DNA of 64,000 nt from Agromyces sp. ISL-38 (GTDB taxonomy: Bacteria > Actinomycetota > Actinomycetes > Actinomycetales > Microbacteriaceae): NCBI RefSeq assembly GCF_018613935.1, contig NZ_JAGGPF010000001.1, positions 124,001-188,000 on the forward strand, given 5' to 3'. Of this stretch, positions 7,896 to 15,967 are shown piece by piece; position 1 is the first letter of the stretch, and every line of letters begins with the position of its first letter. The notes beneath the pieces are model-generated. The model worked only from the letters and a program-made list of their open reading frames with translations, was not told the origin of the DNA and did no database searches. A program made the position numbers and the translations under genes.

Positions 7896-9305
7896 TCAGG
7901 CGTCGGTGGAGATGCGCAGCCCGAGGGCGGTCTCAGCAGCGCTGAGGGAGGCTCGCTGCTGGGCGGCATAGAGGTCGGTCGGGTCGCTGATGCGGATTCC
8001 GATGACCTCGGAGAGCCGCTCGATGTCGTAGTACGTGCCCTCCTGGTCGTCGTCGCGGGATCCGTCGTCGGTGAGGTTCGACTGGAAGATGCCGGCAGCG
8101 GAACGCGGCAGGAAGTCCTCGTAGACGATCGGTTCCGGGATGAGCGCGCCGGATTCGACGAGCGCGCGCAATGTCGCGGGTTCCGTCTGCGTCTGCGGCG
8201 CAGGGGCATCCGCAACACGGTAGGTGAAGAAGGCGAGTTCCTGCAGGGCGAGCTCGTGTTCCGTGGCGGGCAGGCTCTCTCGCCAGACGACCTCGGCGAC
8301 CTCGACCCGAGTGGTTCCTGCCGGGGCGCCGGCACGACGCGCGTCGACTTCGGCGACCAGGCGGTCGTAGAGGTCGCGGCCCTTCGCGGTGAGGGCGATG
8401 CCCCGCTGCTCGACCTCGCCGAATCGCACGCGGAGGGACCCCGTGCGCACCTCACCCCCGGCGTGGCGGAACCGGCGCTCCTCGGCGAGGGCCTTGAACG
8501 AGGTCTGGCGCAACAGCACGTCGGGGCCGTCCCAGTCGGGCGGGCCCTGGATCTCGTCGATCATCGTGATTCCGCGCGCTTCCATCCGCGCGTACAGGTC
8601 ATCGATGTCCAGAACCCGGGGCGTGAGGTGGTTGATGTGCGTCGAGGGGACGCCGCCGATGTCCGCCGCCACTGCGGAGATCTTCTCGAGCTTGAAGTAC
8701 CAGTCATGGTCTACGGGCTCTTGCGAGAGTTCGAACGCGGCGGTTGCCAGATCGAGGAACCGCGACGCATCCGGCTCCTCCAGACCACCGTCGCGAGCGG
8801 ACCTGTCGGCGAGGCTGAGCAGCTCCTCGCCGAAGAGGGTGCGTGAGTCGAGGAACGTCTCCAGCTGCTGCTGTGTCTCCTCGTCGAAGAACCGGCGGTC
8901 GTCGTGCGCGAGCATCGAGGTGAACACGCGGAACGGGTTCTTGGCCAACTCGGCAGCATCGATCGGACGGAACGCGGTCGAGACGACCGGAACGGAACTG
9001 GCGGATGCGTCACGGAGGTCGTAGAACCCGACCGGGTGCATGCCGAACCCGGCGAACACCCGGGCAACCTGTGCGAGCTCACGGGCTGAGCCGACGCGGA
9101 TGGCGCCGTGGCGCTCAGCGGTGACCCGCTCGATGCTGCCGAGTCGCTCGGCATCGGCCCCGTTCTTGCGGATGAAGTCTTCGTTGACCTCCTTGGACAC
9201 GTCGACGAGGGTGTTGTAGGCGGGCACTTCGTTGCCGTACAGCGTCGCCAGGCGGAGTGCGAAGTCTGCTCGCAGATCCGACAGTGTCAGCTCGGTGGTG
9301 GTCAT
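7896..9305 (-). CDS. hglS: 2-oxoadipate dioxygenase/decarboxylase (DUF1338, HglS)
   Basis: 469 residues, the usual length of HglS/YdcJ proteins. Conserved features include YGNEVPAYNTLVDV near residue 25, RHGAIRVG with His66, and STHINHLTPRVLDID with His223/His226, which match the metal-binding region of this VOC-like Fe(II) fold. HglS converts 2-oxoadipate with O2 to D-2-hydroxyglutarate and CO2, the step that links aminoadipate to central metabolism. The gene lies between the FAD oxidase (26 bases upstream) and the ALDH7 gene, so the local order fits the pathway. ATG at 9303-9305 follows a purine-rich GGAAGGGAG. An aminotransferase for 2-aminoadipate is not in the window. Confidence 0.85.
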   Translation of the reverse strand: MTTTELTLSDLRADFALRLATLYGNEVPAYNTLVDVSKEVNEDFIRKNGADAERLGSIERVTAERHGAIRVGSARELAQVARVFAGFGMHPVGFYDLRDASASSVPVVSTAFRPIDAAELAKNPFRVFTSMLAHDDRRFFDEETQQQLETFLDSRTLFGEELLSLADRSARDGGLEEPDASRFLDLATAAFELSQEPVDHDWYFKLEKISAVAADIGGVPSTHINHLTPRVLDIDDLYARMEARGITMIDEIQGPPDWDGPDVLLRQTSFKALAEERRFRHAGGEVRTGSLRVRFGEVEQRGIALTAKGRDLYDRLVAEVDARRAGAPAGTTRVEVAEVVWRESLPATEHELALQELAFFTYRVADAPAPQTQTEPATLRALVESGALIPEPIVYEDFLPRSAAGIFQSNLTDDGSRDDDQEGTYYDIERLSEVIGIRISDPTDLYAAQQRASLSAAETALGLRISTDA

Positions 9306-9331
9306 CGGTGGTTCTCCCTTCCTTGCACCGG

Positions 9332-10537
9332 TTAGATGATGTGGACTTCGGCAAGACGGGCCTGCAGGCCCTCGAACCGGATGGCGCTGAACGAGGTGGC
9401 GTCCATGAATGAGTCGCGTCCGAGGTAGAGGTCGCAGACGAGCTCTCCCACGGCCGGGCCCTGCAGGAAGCCGTGTCCCGAGAACCCCGTCGCATAGATC
9501 ACCCCCTGCACATCGTCGGACCGGCCGATCATCGCGTTGTGGTCTGGCGTGTTCTCGTAGAGCCCTGCCCAGCCGGCCTCCAGCGGGAGGTTGGCCAGGG
9601 CGGGAGCGATGATCTCCGCGGCCCGATCGAACGACGGCTTCCACCGGTAGGAGAACTCGCGGTCGAAGCCGGGTTCCTGATCCTGGTTGGAGATGCCCAG
9701 CAGCATCGCGTTGCGGTAGTTGTGGAAGTACAGGGTGGTCGAGAGATCGAGGGTGAACGGAACCGTGGGAAGCGGTCTGGCTTGCTGCCGCGTGAAGCCG
9801 ATCTGGCGGCGCACCGGCTCGACGGGCAGGTACACCCCGACCATCTCACCCAGCCTCGTCGACCACGCGCCGGCGGCGAGAACGACCGAGTTCGTGGTGA
9901 TCGATCCGCGGTTCGTGTGCACCTCGCGCACCGCGCCGCCCTCGGCGTCGATGTCGAGCACCTCGGTGTGCTCGCAGATCGAGACACCGAGCTGTGCGGC
10001 AGCCTCTGCGTAGGCCTTGACGACGCGTGAGGGCTGCGCGAATCCGTCTCGCGGCGAGAACGAGCCGCCGAGCAGCGCCTCCGGATCGAGGAACGGGTTG
10101 ATCTCTCGCGCTTCGGCCGGCGTGACCATATGGCTGGAGCACCCCAGGCCGTTCTGGACCCGGGTGCTCGACTCGACGGACGCCATCTCGGACTCGTCAC
10201 GGCAGAGGAAGAGATAGCCGACCTGTCGGAGACCGATGTCGGTGCGGAATGTCTCGTCGAAGCGTTCGTAGGCCTCGAGGCTGCGCTGGCCGAGCCGGAT
10301 GTTGCCGGGGTCGGAGAATGTTGCGCGGACTCCTCCCAGGGGCTTCGCCGATGAGCCCGACCCGAGCGTGTTGCGTTCGAGGAGGACGACGTTCCGCACG
10401 CCCGCTTCGGCGAGGTGGAAGGCGATGCTCGTGCCCATGATGCCGCCACCGATGATGACGATCTCCGCGCTGGAGGGCAGCTTCGTCTCGGGCTGCTCGA
10501 CCAGGGGAACGACGTTCTCGAGGTGGTCGGTTTCCAT
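9332..10537 (-). CDS. FAD-dependent amine oxidase (DAO family), probable pipecolate oxidase
   Basis: 401 residues with an N-terminal dinucleotide fold (IVIIGGGIMGTSIAFHLAEAG, about residues 26-46) and the acidic ribose contact LLERN. The C-terminal part has GWAGLYENTPDHNAMIG and ATGFSGHGFLQGPAVGE, typical of sarcosine oxidase beta/DAO flavoproteins that oxidise secondary amino acids. As first gene of the operon with HglS and ALDH7 it most likely oxidises L-pipecolate to piperideine-6-carboxylate (the AmaA step); sarcosine- or proline-like substrates remain possible. GAGGAC precedes the ATG. The family is sure, the substrate is inferred from context. Confidence 0.75.
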   Translation of the reverse strand: METDHLENVVPLVEQPETKLPSSAEIVIIGGGIMGTSIAFHLAEAGVRNVVLLERNTLGSGSSAKPLGGVRATFSDPGNIRLGQRSLEAYERFDETFRTDIGLRQVGYLFLCRDESEMASVESSTRVQNGLGCSSHMVTPAEAREINPFLDPEALLGGSFSPRDGFAQPSRVVKAYAEAAAQLGVSICEHTEVLDIDAEGGAVREVHTNRGSITTNSVVLAAGAWSTRLGEMVGVYLPVEPVRRQIGFTRQQARPLPTVPFTLDLSTTLYFHNYRNAMLLGISNQDQEPGFDREFSYRWKPSFDRAAEIIAPALANLPLEAGWAGLYENTPDHNAMIGRSDDVQGVIYATGFSGHGFLQGPAVGELVCDLYLGRDSFMDATSFSAIRFEGLQARLAEVHII

Positions 10538-10583
10538 GGCGTCCTCTCGCCGAGCCTTGTTCCAGCATGCGCTCGCGACGCGT

Positions 10584-10607
10584 TGAGAACAATCGATGCG
10601 ATTTTCA
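10584..10607. promoter_or_regulatory. candidate LysR-type operator
   Basis: TGAGAA and TTTTCA form an interrupted dyad of 24 bases in the 91-bp gap between the divergent oxidase operon and the LysR gene, the place where LysR-type regulators normally bind. The sequence is an eye-found match only. Confidence 0.3.
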
Positions 10608-10628
10608 CCAACCGTTTAGCATTGCTAT

Positions 10629-11585
10629 ATGCACTGGACGCTCGACCAGCTCCGCACGTTCTCGGTCGTGGCCGAGCTCGGAACGATGACGGCGGCGGCG
10701 GAACGACTCGGATACACGACGGGAGCCATCTCCCAGCAGATGAGCGCGTTGCAGTCGACGCTGGCTCGACCGCTGTTCGTGAAATCTGGGCGCGTGCTGA
10801 CCCTCACGGACACCGGGCGGATCCTGCGCCACCATGCTCGACTGGTGCTCGACGCTGAGCACCGAGCCGAGGCGGCACTGAGCGGCCCCGAGACGGCACA
10901 CGAGACGGTCGTGATCCTGGGGGTGTTCGGTTCGGCGGCGGTCTCGGCGATTCGCCCGGTCACCGAGCAGTTGCGCCGGGTTGCCCCGAACGTCGACATG
11001 CGAGCGCTCGAGGTCGACGTCGAGCGGATGCCGCAAGCAGTCCTCGCCAACGAGATAGACATCGCACTCGGGCTCAACTACTCCGACGCTCCCGTGCCCC
11101 CGCAACGCGGCATCGTCAGCACGCTGCTGCGCCGGGAACCGTTCCACATGGTGCTTCCACCGGCCGCTCGAGAGCTGCTCGATGCGCCTGGGCAGCTGCT
11201 CGCCTACGCCAACGAGGCCGAGTGGATCCTCCCGCCCATCGGCTCGTCGTTCGGCAGGGCCACCCGCTTGGCGTGCGCGGCGGCCGACATCGAACCGCAC
11301 GTCATCCACACGGTGACCGACACGGCGGTGTCGATCGCCATGGCCGAATCCGGCATCGGGATCACGCTGGCGACGCCACTGATGATGATCCTGCATCCGA
11401 CGGACACTCCGGTCGCCCCGCTCCCAGGCGGGTCCACACGCGACATCGTCGCGATCGCCCGGAGCGCTGCCCTCGAACGCAGCAGCGTCGCCGCGGTGCG
11501 CGACGCGCTCGCGCACGTCTTCAGGAACGGCGGCGCCGACTCGTCGAACGCGTGTCAGGGAGCCGAAAGCTTTACGCCTTCGTAA
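10629..11585 (+). CDS. LysR-family transcriptional regulator
   Basis: 318 residues. The N-terminal winged helix (LDQLRTFSVVAELGTMTAAA through YTTGAISQQMSALQ, residues 4-38) is classic LysR, followed by a linker helix and a periplasmic-binding-like effector domain (ALEVDVERMPQAVLANEIDIALG). It is divergent from the pipecolate/lysine operon with 91 bases between starts, the standard layout for a LysR activator of that operon; the co-inducer may be lysine, pipecolate or a 2-oxo acid (inferred). There is no Shine-Dalgarno before the ATG at 10629, so the mRNA may be leaderless. The dyad at 10584-10607 is the candidate site. Confidence 0.88.
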   Translation: MHWTLDQLRTFSVVAELGTMTAAAERLGYTTGAISQQMSALQSTLARPLFVKSGRVLTLTDTGRILRHHARLVLDAEHRAEAALSGPETAHETVVILGVFGSAAVSAIRPVTEQLRRVAPNVDMRALEVDVERMPQAVLANEIDIALGLNYSDAPVPPQRGIVSTLLRREPFHMVLPPAARELLDAPGQLLAYANEAEWILPPIGSSFGRATRLACAAADIEPHVIHTVTDTAVSIAMAESGIGITLATPLMMILHPTDTPVAPLPGGSTRDIVAIARSAALERSSVAAVRDALAHVFRNGGADSSNACQGAESFTPS

Positions 11586-11674
11586 CACCGAGGCGAAGCC
11601 TGGGCAACATCGCAACGCCTTAATTGGTCAGACCACTTTCCGTGTCCACTCGGACCGACGCGAAGGAACGACCA

Positions 11675-13021
11675 ATGGCGAAGACCTCTGACGGGCTGTT
11701 CGAAGAGACACCCGAGCACGAACTCCGTGTGAAGCAACCGATCTACAAGTCCCTGTTCTTCCAGATCATCGTGGCGATCGTGCTCGGTGTGAGCATCGGA
11801 TGGCTCTTCCCCGACCTCGGCTCGCAGCTGAAGCCACTGGGTGACGCCTTCATCAGGATCATCAAGATGATCATCGCGCCGCTCATCTTCCTCGTCATCG
11901 TCACGGGAATCGCGCACGTCGGCGATGTGAAGTCGGTCGGCAGGGTCGGCGTGAAGGCACTCACCTACTTCCTGATCGCGTCGACGTTCGCGCTCGTCTT
12001 CGGCATGATCGTCGCGAACATCGTCAAGCCTGGTGCCGGGCTCGACATCGACCCCGCGTCGCTCGACGCCTCCGCCCTCGAGGCGAAGACGGCCGGCGGC
12101 GCGCTGCCGACCGCATCCGAGTTCCTGCTCAACGTCATTCCCGAGAGCGTGATCGGCGCATTCGCGAACAACATCCTGCTGCAGGTGCTGTTCTTCTCCG
12201 TGTTCGTCGGCGCGGCGATCGTGGTGATCGGCAAGGACAAGCTGAAGCCCGTCGTCGACCTCCTCGACTCGGGAATGACGATCATCTTCAAGATCATGGG
12301 ATGGATCATGAGGGTTGCGCCCATCGGCGCGTTCGGTGCGATGGCGTTCATCATCGGCCAGTACGGCATCGCGACGCTCGGTACCTACGCGGTGCTGATC
12401 GCGGCCTGCTACGGCGCCGCGATCATCTTCATCGGCCTGCTGTTCCTCGTCGCGTGGGGCTTCGCGCGAGTGCCGCTCTGGCAGTTCATCACGTACTCGC
12501 GCTCGGAGTTCGCGCTCGCCCTCGGCACCGCGTCGAGCGAAGCGGTGCTGCCGCGCATCATGGCCAAGCTCACGGCAGCCGGATGCCCGCGCTCGATCAC
12601 GGGCCTCGTCGTGCCGACCGGGTACTCGTTCAACCTCGACGGCGCGGCCATCTACCTGTCGATCGCGCTGCTGTTCCTCGCGCAGGCGTTCGGGGTCGAC
12701 CTCTCGATCGGCGAGCAGATCGGCGCCCTCGGCATCCTGCTCCTCACCTCGAAGGGGATGGCGGGCGTTCCCGGTTCGTCGTTCCTGGCGCTTTCTGCGA
12801 CAGCCACGGCGCTCGGCCTCTTCCCCGTCGCGGGAGTCGCCCTGCTCCTCGGAGCCGACCGCATCATGGACTCGATGCGCGTCTCGGTGAACCTGCTCGG
12901 CAACTGCGTCGCCACCTTCGTCGTGTCGCGATGGGAGAAGCAGCTCGACTACGACCAGATGCGGGCCGCGTTCTCCAGCGAGAATGTCGACGCCGTGCAG
13001 CTCGAGACCGTGAACGCGTAA
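11675..13021 (+). CDS. dicarboxylate/amino acid:cation symporter (DAACS family)
   Basis: 448 residues with about eight hydrophobic segments and the two re-entrant hairpin regions of the GltPh fold. Key motifs are GTASSEAVLPRIM (serine-rich motif of HP1), PTGYSFNLDGAAIYLS (TM7, cation/substrate site) and GMAGVPGSSFLALSAT (HP2). Family members import glutamate, aspartate or C4-dicarboxylates with Na+ or H+. It follows LysR on the same strand, so it could feed the neighbouring catabolic operon, but the substrate cannot be read. The ATG at 11675 is chosen because GAAGGA lies eight bases upstream; a further in-frame start 51 bases earlier has no such site. Confidence 0.88.
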   Translation: MAKTSDGLFEETPEHELRVKQPIYKSLFFQIIVAIVLGVSIGWLFPDLGSQLKPLGDAFIRIIKMIIAPLIFLVIVTGIAHVGDVKSVGRVGVKALTYFLIASTFALVFGMIVANIVKPGAGLDIDPASLDASALEAKTAGGALPTASEFLLNVIPESVIGAFANNILLQVLFFSVFVGAAIVVIGKDKLKPVVDLLDSGMTIIFKIMGWIMRVAPIGAFGAMAFIIGQYGIATLGTYAVLIAACYGAAIIFIGLLFLVAWGFARVPLWQFITYSRSEFALALGTASSEAVLPRIMAKLTAAGCPRSITGLVVPTGYSFNLDGAAIYLSIALLFLAQAFGVDLSIGEQIGALGILLLTSKGMAGVPGSSFLALSATATALGLFPVAGVALLLGADRIMDSMRVSVNLLGNCVATFVVSRWEKQLDYDQMRAAFSSENVDAVQLETVNA

Positions 13022-13035
13022 CGTCCACGTGGGAG

Positions 13036-13068
13036 ACTGGTGGATGCCGTTTCACGGCATCCACCAGT
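13036..13068 (+). terminator. perfect 15-bp hairpin after the symporter
   Basis: ACTGGTGGATGCCGT, a TTC loop and its exact complement begin 15 bases after the symporter stop. There is no T-run. The stem is strong enough to terminate or stabilise the 3' end, and it separates the symporter from the regulator gene. Confidence 0.7.
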
Positions 13069-13086
13069 TCCGTCATCACCTCGAGA

Positions 13087-13851
13087 ATGAGTTCGATGCC
13101 AGCAGCCACCGAACCGATCGGGCCCATGCCGAGGCATGGTGCGTCGGTCGCCGACGACGTGGCGCGGCACCTGAAGCGGCTCATCGTCACCGGCGCGTTC
13201 CCGAACGGCGGGCGCCTGCCGGCCGAGCGCGCGCTCGCGGCAGAGCTCGGCGTCTCGCGGGCGGCGCTGCGCGAGGCCCTGCAACAGCTCCAGAGCGCCG
13301 GACTCGTGCACAGCCAGCAGGGCAGCGGCACGCGGGTCACGCACGATCCGTCGTCATCGGCGCGACTCGTGGCGCATCTCTCGCAGGAGGAGCGCGACTT
13401 CGCGGAGTCGGCCGAGCTCCGCGCGGTCGTCGAGCCGCAGATCGCGCGTCTCGCCGCGAATCGCGCGACCCCGAACACCGTCGCCGAGATGCGGAGGATC
13501 CTCGACGCCTCAGCGACCGAGCTCGACGTCGAGGCATCCATGTCGCTCGACATCGAGTTCCACCTGGCCGTCGCCGAGACGGCCGGCAACCGCCTGCTCT
13601 CCTCGCTGAGCGGGCTCACGGCGAGCTGGACGATCAGCGAACGCGCGTATTCACACCTGGAACCGCGCGGCCGGGATGTCTCCCGCCGGGGTCACGCTCG
13701 GATCCTCGCGGCGATCGAGTCCGGCGATCCCGACGCGGCTGAACGGGCGATGGCCGTGCACCTCGAGGAGATCGGAGTCGTGATCGCGGCGGCTCGAGCG
13801 TCGGTCGGCGACGAGCCGGTGGCTGAGTCGGCCGCGAAGCCCGGTGGTTGA
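13087..13851 (+). CDS. GntR/FadR-type transcriptional regulator
   Basis: 254 residues: GntR winged helix (VTGAFPNGGRLPAERALAAE, LGVSRAALREALQQLQSAG, about residues 30-70) followed by an FCD all-helical effector domain with the metal-ligand-type pattern DIEFHLAVAETAGN and HARILAAIESGDPDAAERAM. It probably controls a nearby transport or catabolic gene, perhaps the symporter. The last residues (ESAAKPGG) and the TGA come from the dispersed repeat at 13841-13885, so the true C-terminus has been replaced or extended by the repeat. A similar tail fragment recurs at 14391-14462. ATG 13087 is used; a second in-frame ATG lies at 13096. Confidence 0.85.
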   Translation: MSSMPAATEPIGPMPRHGASVADDVARHLKRLIVTGAFPNGGRLPAERALAAELGVSRAALREALQQLQSAGLVHSQQGSGTRVTHDPSSSARLVAHLSQEERDFAESAELRAVVEPQIARLAANRATPNTVAEMRRILDASATELDVEASMSLDIEFHLAVAETAGNRLLSSLSGLTASWTISERAYSHLEPRGRDVSRRGHARILAAIESGDPDAAERAMAVHLEEIGVVIAAARASVGDEPVAESAAKPGG

Positions 13852-13885
13852 GTAGGCCGCGAAGCAGCCGTATCGAAAGCACCCC
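13841..13885. repeat. dispersed palindromic repeat, copy A
   Basis: Contains GGTGGTTGAGTAG, a variable centre and GTATCGAAAGCACC; the two ends are near complements, so it can fold into a long hairpin. A degenerate partial unit (about 13815-13839) precedes it in tandem. Its TGA terminates the GntR gene. Confidence 0.85.
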
Positions 13886-13951
13886 GGTCGGCCCGCGTGC
13901 ACCGGTCGCCGTCCTGAGACACGCCGCGTGGCGATGCAATATGCTGCGGCA

Positions 13952-14374
13952 ATGAACGTCGGTGAGATCAGGTTGAGCGAGGCGCAGGTCTTGCACGTCA
14001 CCTCGTCCACCACCGATGTCCTCCGGCTCGAGTCGACCTGGGCACCGGGCGGGAAGCCGCCGCCGACCCACTGGCATCCGCGGCAGACCGAGCATTTCGA
14101 GGTGCTCGAGGGTCGGCTCACGGTGCGGGTCGCCGGCGACATGCGCACGCTGGGCCCTGGCGACGTGCTCGACGTGCCGCCGGGCACGCCGCATGCGATG
14201 TGGAACGCCGGTGACGTCCCGGTGCGCGCCGCGTGGGTGGTCACACCAGCCCTCCGCACCGAGCAGATGTTCCGCTACCTCGCCGGCGGGATGTCGCCAC
14301 TGCGCAGCATCCGGATGCTGTTCATGTTCCGCAACGAGTTCCGACTCGGCGGCCGCGGGCGCCGCGGGGCTTGA
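13952..14374 (+). CDS. cupin-domain protein
   Basis: 140 residues forming a single cupin barrel. Motif 1 is seen in THWHPRQTEHFEVLEGRL (two His, Glu, third His position) and motif 2 in VPPGTPHAMWN; these would bind a divalent metal. The substrate is unknown. The C-terminal stretch (RSIRMLFMFRNEFRLGG, then GRGRRGA) looks shortened, and immediately after the stop comes a duplicated tail of the GntR gene, suggesting recombination at the 3' end. The ATG at 13952 is favoured because TATGCT lies just upstream, as in leaderless genes; GTG 13928 and ATG 13934 are alternatives. Confidence 0.7.
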   Translation: MNVGEIRLSEAQVLHVTSSTTDVLRLESTWAPGGKPPPTHWHPRQTEHFEVLEGRLTVRVAGDMRTLGPGDVLDVPPGTPHAMWNAGDVPVRAAWVVTPALRTEQMFRYLAGGMSPLRSIRMLFMFRNEFRLGGRGRRGA

Positions 14375-14390
14375 TTCCGCGCCGTATCCT

Positions 14391-14462
14391 GCGGTGCACC
14401 TCGAGGAGATCGGACTCGTGATCGCGGTGGCGCGAGCCTCGCTCCTCGACGAGCCGGAGTGA
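14391..14462 (+). pseudogene. duplicated 3' fragment of a FadR-type regulator gene
   Basis: The frame reads VHLEEIGLVIAVARAS then LLDEPE and stops. The same words end the intact regulator at 13087-13851 (VHLEEIGVVIAAARAS). Only this tail is present, directly after the cupin stop and just before repeat copy B, so it is a relic of duplication or of a recombined second regulator gene. Confidence 0.7.
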
Positions 14463-14473
14463 CCCCGGCAGCC

Positions 14474-14516
14474 CGGTGGTTTCGATACGCCGGCTTCGCG
14501 GGCTACTCAACCACCG
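14474..14516. repeat. dispersed palindromic repeat, copy B
   Basis: Near-perfect palindrome with ends CCGGTGGTTTCGATACG and CTACTCAACCACCGG around a CTTCG loop. Lies at the 3' end of the amidase gene (opposite strand) and supplies its TGA stop (14507-14509). Confidence 0.88.
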
Positions 14517-15967
14517 GAACGAATCGCCATCGGGAACTCCGGTACGGCCGACGCCGGCCGGGCACGCTCGTACCAAGCGGTGAACCGCAGCGTCTCGAGG
14601 TCGGCGAAGCGCCGGCCCGTGATCTGCAGCCCGATGGTGCGTCCGTCGGCGGTGAAACCGCAGTTGACGCTCGACGAGGGCTGGCCGGTCATGTTGTACG
14701 GCGCGGTGAAGGCGATGTGCGACATCCGCTGATCGTCGTCTCCCCACGGCATGGGCCATTCCGCCGGGAACGCGGCGACCGGAGAGACCGGCGAGAGCAC
14801 GGCATCGAACGGATGCGTCGCCTCCACCGTGACCCGGCGCATCTCGGCGATGGAGTCGTAGGCCTCGAGCGTCCGGCGGCCCGAGACATCCGCACCTCCG
14901 TGCACCCAGGTCGAGATGAACGGGAGCACGCGGGCCTTGGCCTCGGGGCTCAGGTCGACGTAGGTGCGCCAGAAGCGCACGCGCCAGAACAGGTCGAGCT
15001 CGTCGAGGAACCGGTCGTTCATGAACGGCGCGAGTTCGACGATCTCGGCGCCCGCGTCGGAGAACACGGCCGCGGCCAGCTCGATGGCGGATGGCACCTC
15101 GGGATCGACGTCCATGCCGGCGCCCGGCTCGAGATGCACTGCGATGCGCCTGCCGCGCACGTCGAGATCGAGGTCGTCCCAGTCGAGGTCCTCGGGCGGC
15201 AGCGACGTGTAGTCGCGCGCATCGGGACGCGAGAGCACCGACATGCCGAGCGCGACGTCGGCGACGGACTGCGCGATGGGGCCCGCCGCTCGACCGAGGT
15301 AGGGGTTGTCGATCGGGATCCGGCCGTCGCTCGGCTTGAGGGTCGCAAGGCCCAGCCACGTTGCGGGAAGTCGCACCGACCCGCCGATGTCGGTGCCGAC
15401 GTGGAACGTGCCGAAGCCCGCAGCGGCGGCCGCACCGGCTCCTGAGCTCGATCCGCCGACCGTGAGCGTCGAGTCCAACGGACTGCGCGTGATGCCGTGC
15501 ACGCTCGAGACTCCGGAGGAGAGCATCCCCCAGTCGGGCATCGTCGTCGAACCGATGATGACGCCGCCCGCCTCGAGGATGCGGTCGACGACCGGGGAGT
15601 TCCTGGCCGGCATGACCGGCACGCTCGCGCCGGACCCCGCATAGGCCGGGATGCCCGCACGGTACAGGTTCTCCTTGACGGTGCACGGGATTCCGTCGAG
15701 GCGGCCGAGCGGCTCGCCGCGCATCCACCGCGCTTCGCTCGCGCGCGCGTCGGCGAGCACCTGCTCCGGGTCGAGATCGCTGAACGCGTTGATGATCGGG
15801 TTTCGCTCGTCGATGTCGTCGAGGATCGCGCCGGCGACCTCAACGGGCGAGAGGTCGCCCGAGGCGTAGGCGGCCGCGAGGGCCGCTCCGGAGAGCGAGG
15901 CGAGGGCCGAGCCGGTGGTGGCGGTCGTGGCGGCGGTGGAGGTCGCCGCGGCGGCGGACTCGGTCAT
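14507..15967 (-). CDS. amidase (amidase-signature family)
   Basis: 486 residues. The Ser-cisSer-Lys catalytic set is visible: Lys98 in TVKENL, the GGSSSGAG loop at 171-178 and the nucleophile Ser197 in DIGGSVRLPA. These enzymes hydrolyse amide bonds to a carboxylate and ammonia in the cytoplasm. It is the last gene of the dpp-like operon: its ATG overlaps the ABC ATPase stop as ATGA (15964-15967). So it probably hydrolyses an amide brought in by that transporter, such as a capped peptide or amino-acid amide (inference). The final SGG and stop are contributed by repeat copy B. The long Ala/Thr-rich N-terminus is unusual but has no signal peptide. Confidence 0.88.
   Translation of the reverse strand: MTESAAAATSTAATTATTGSALASLSGAALAAAYASGDLSPVEVAGAILDDIDERNPIINAFSDLDPEQVLADARASEARWMRGEPLGRLDGIPCTVKENLYRAGIPAYAGSGASVPVMPARNSPVVDRILEAGGVIIGSTTMPDWGMLSSGVSSVHGITRSPLDSTLTVGGSSSGAGAAAAAGFGTFHVGTDIGGSVRLPATWLGLATLKPSDGRIPIDNPYLGRAAGPIAQSVADVALGMSVLSRPDARDYTSLPPEDLDWDDLDLDVRGRRIAVHLEPGAGMDVDPEVPSAIELAAAVFSDAGAEIVELAPFMNDRFLDELDLFWRVRFWRTYVDLSPEAKARVLPFISTWVHGGADVSGRRTLEAYDSIAEMRRVTVEATHPFDAVLSPVSPVAAFPAEWPMPWGDDDQRMSHIAFTAPYNMTGQPSSSVNCGFTADGRTIGLQITGRRFADLETLRFTAWYERARPASAVPEFPMAIRSGG

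Noticed and set aside
12301..13086. Long frame continuous with the FadR-type regulator and overlapping the symporter gene
   Set aside because: The upstream part is Arg/His/Pro-rich shadow translation of the symporter; the regulator fold starts only after 13087.
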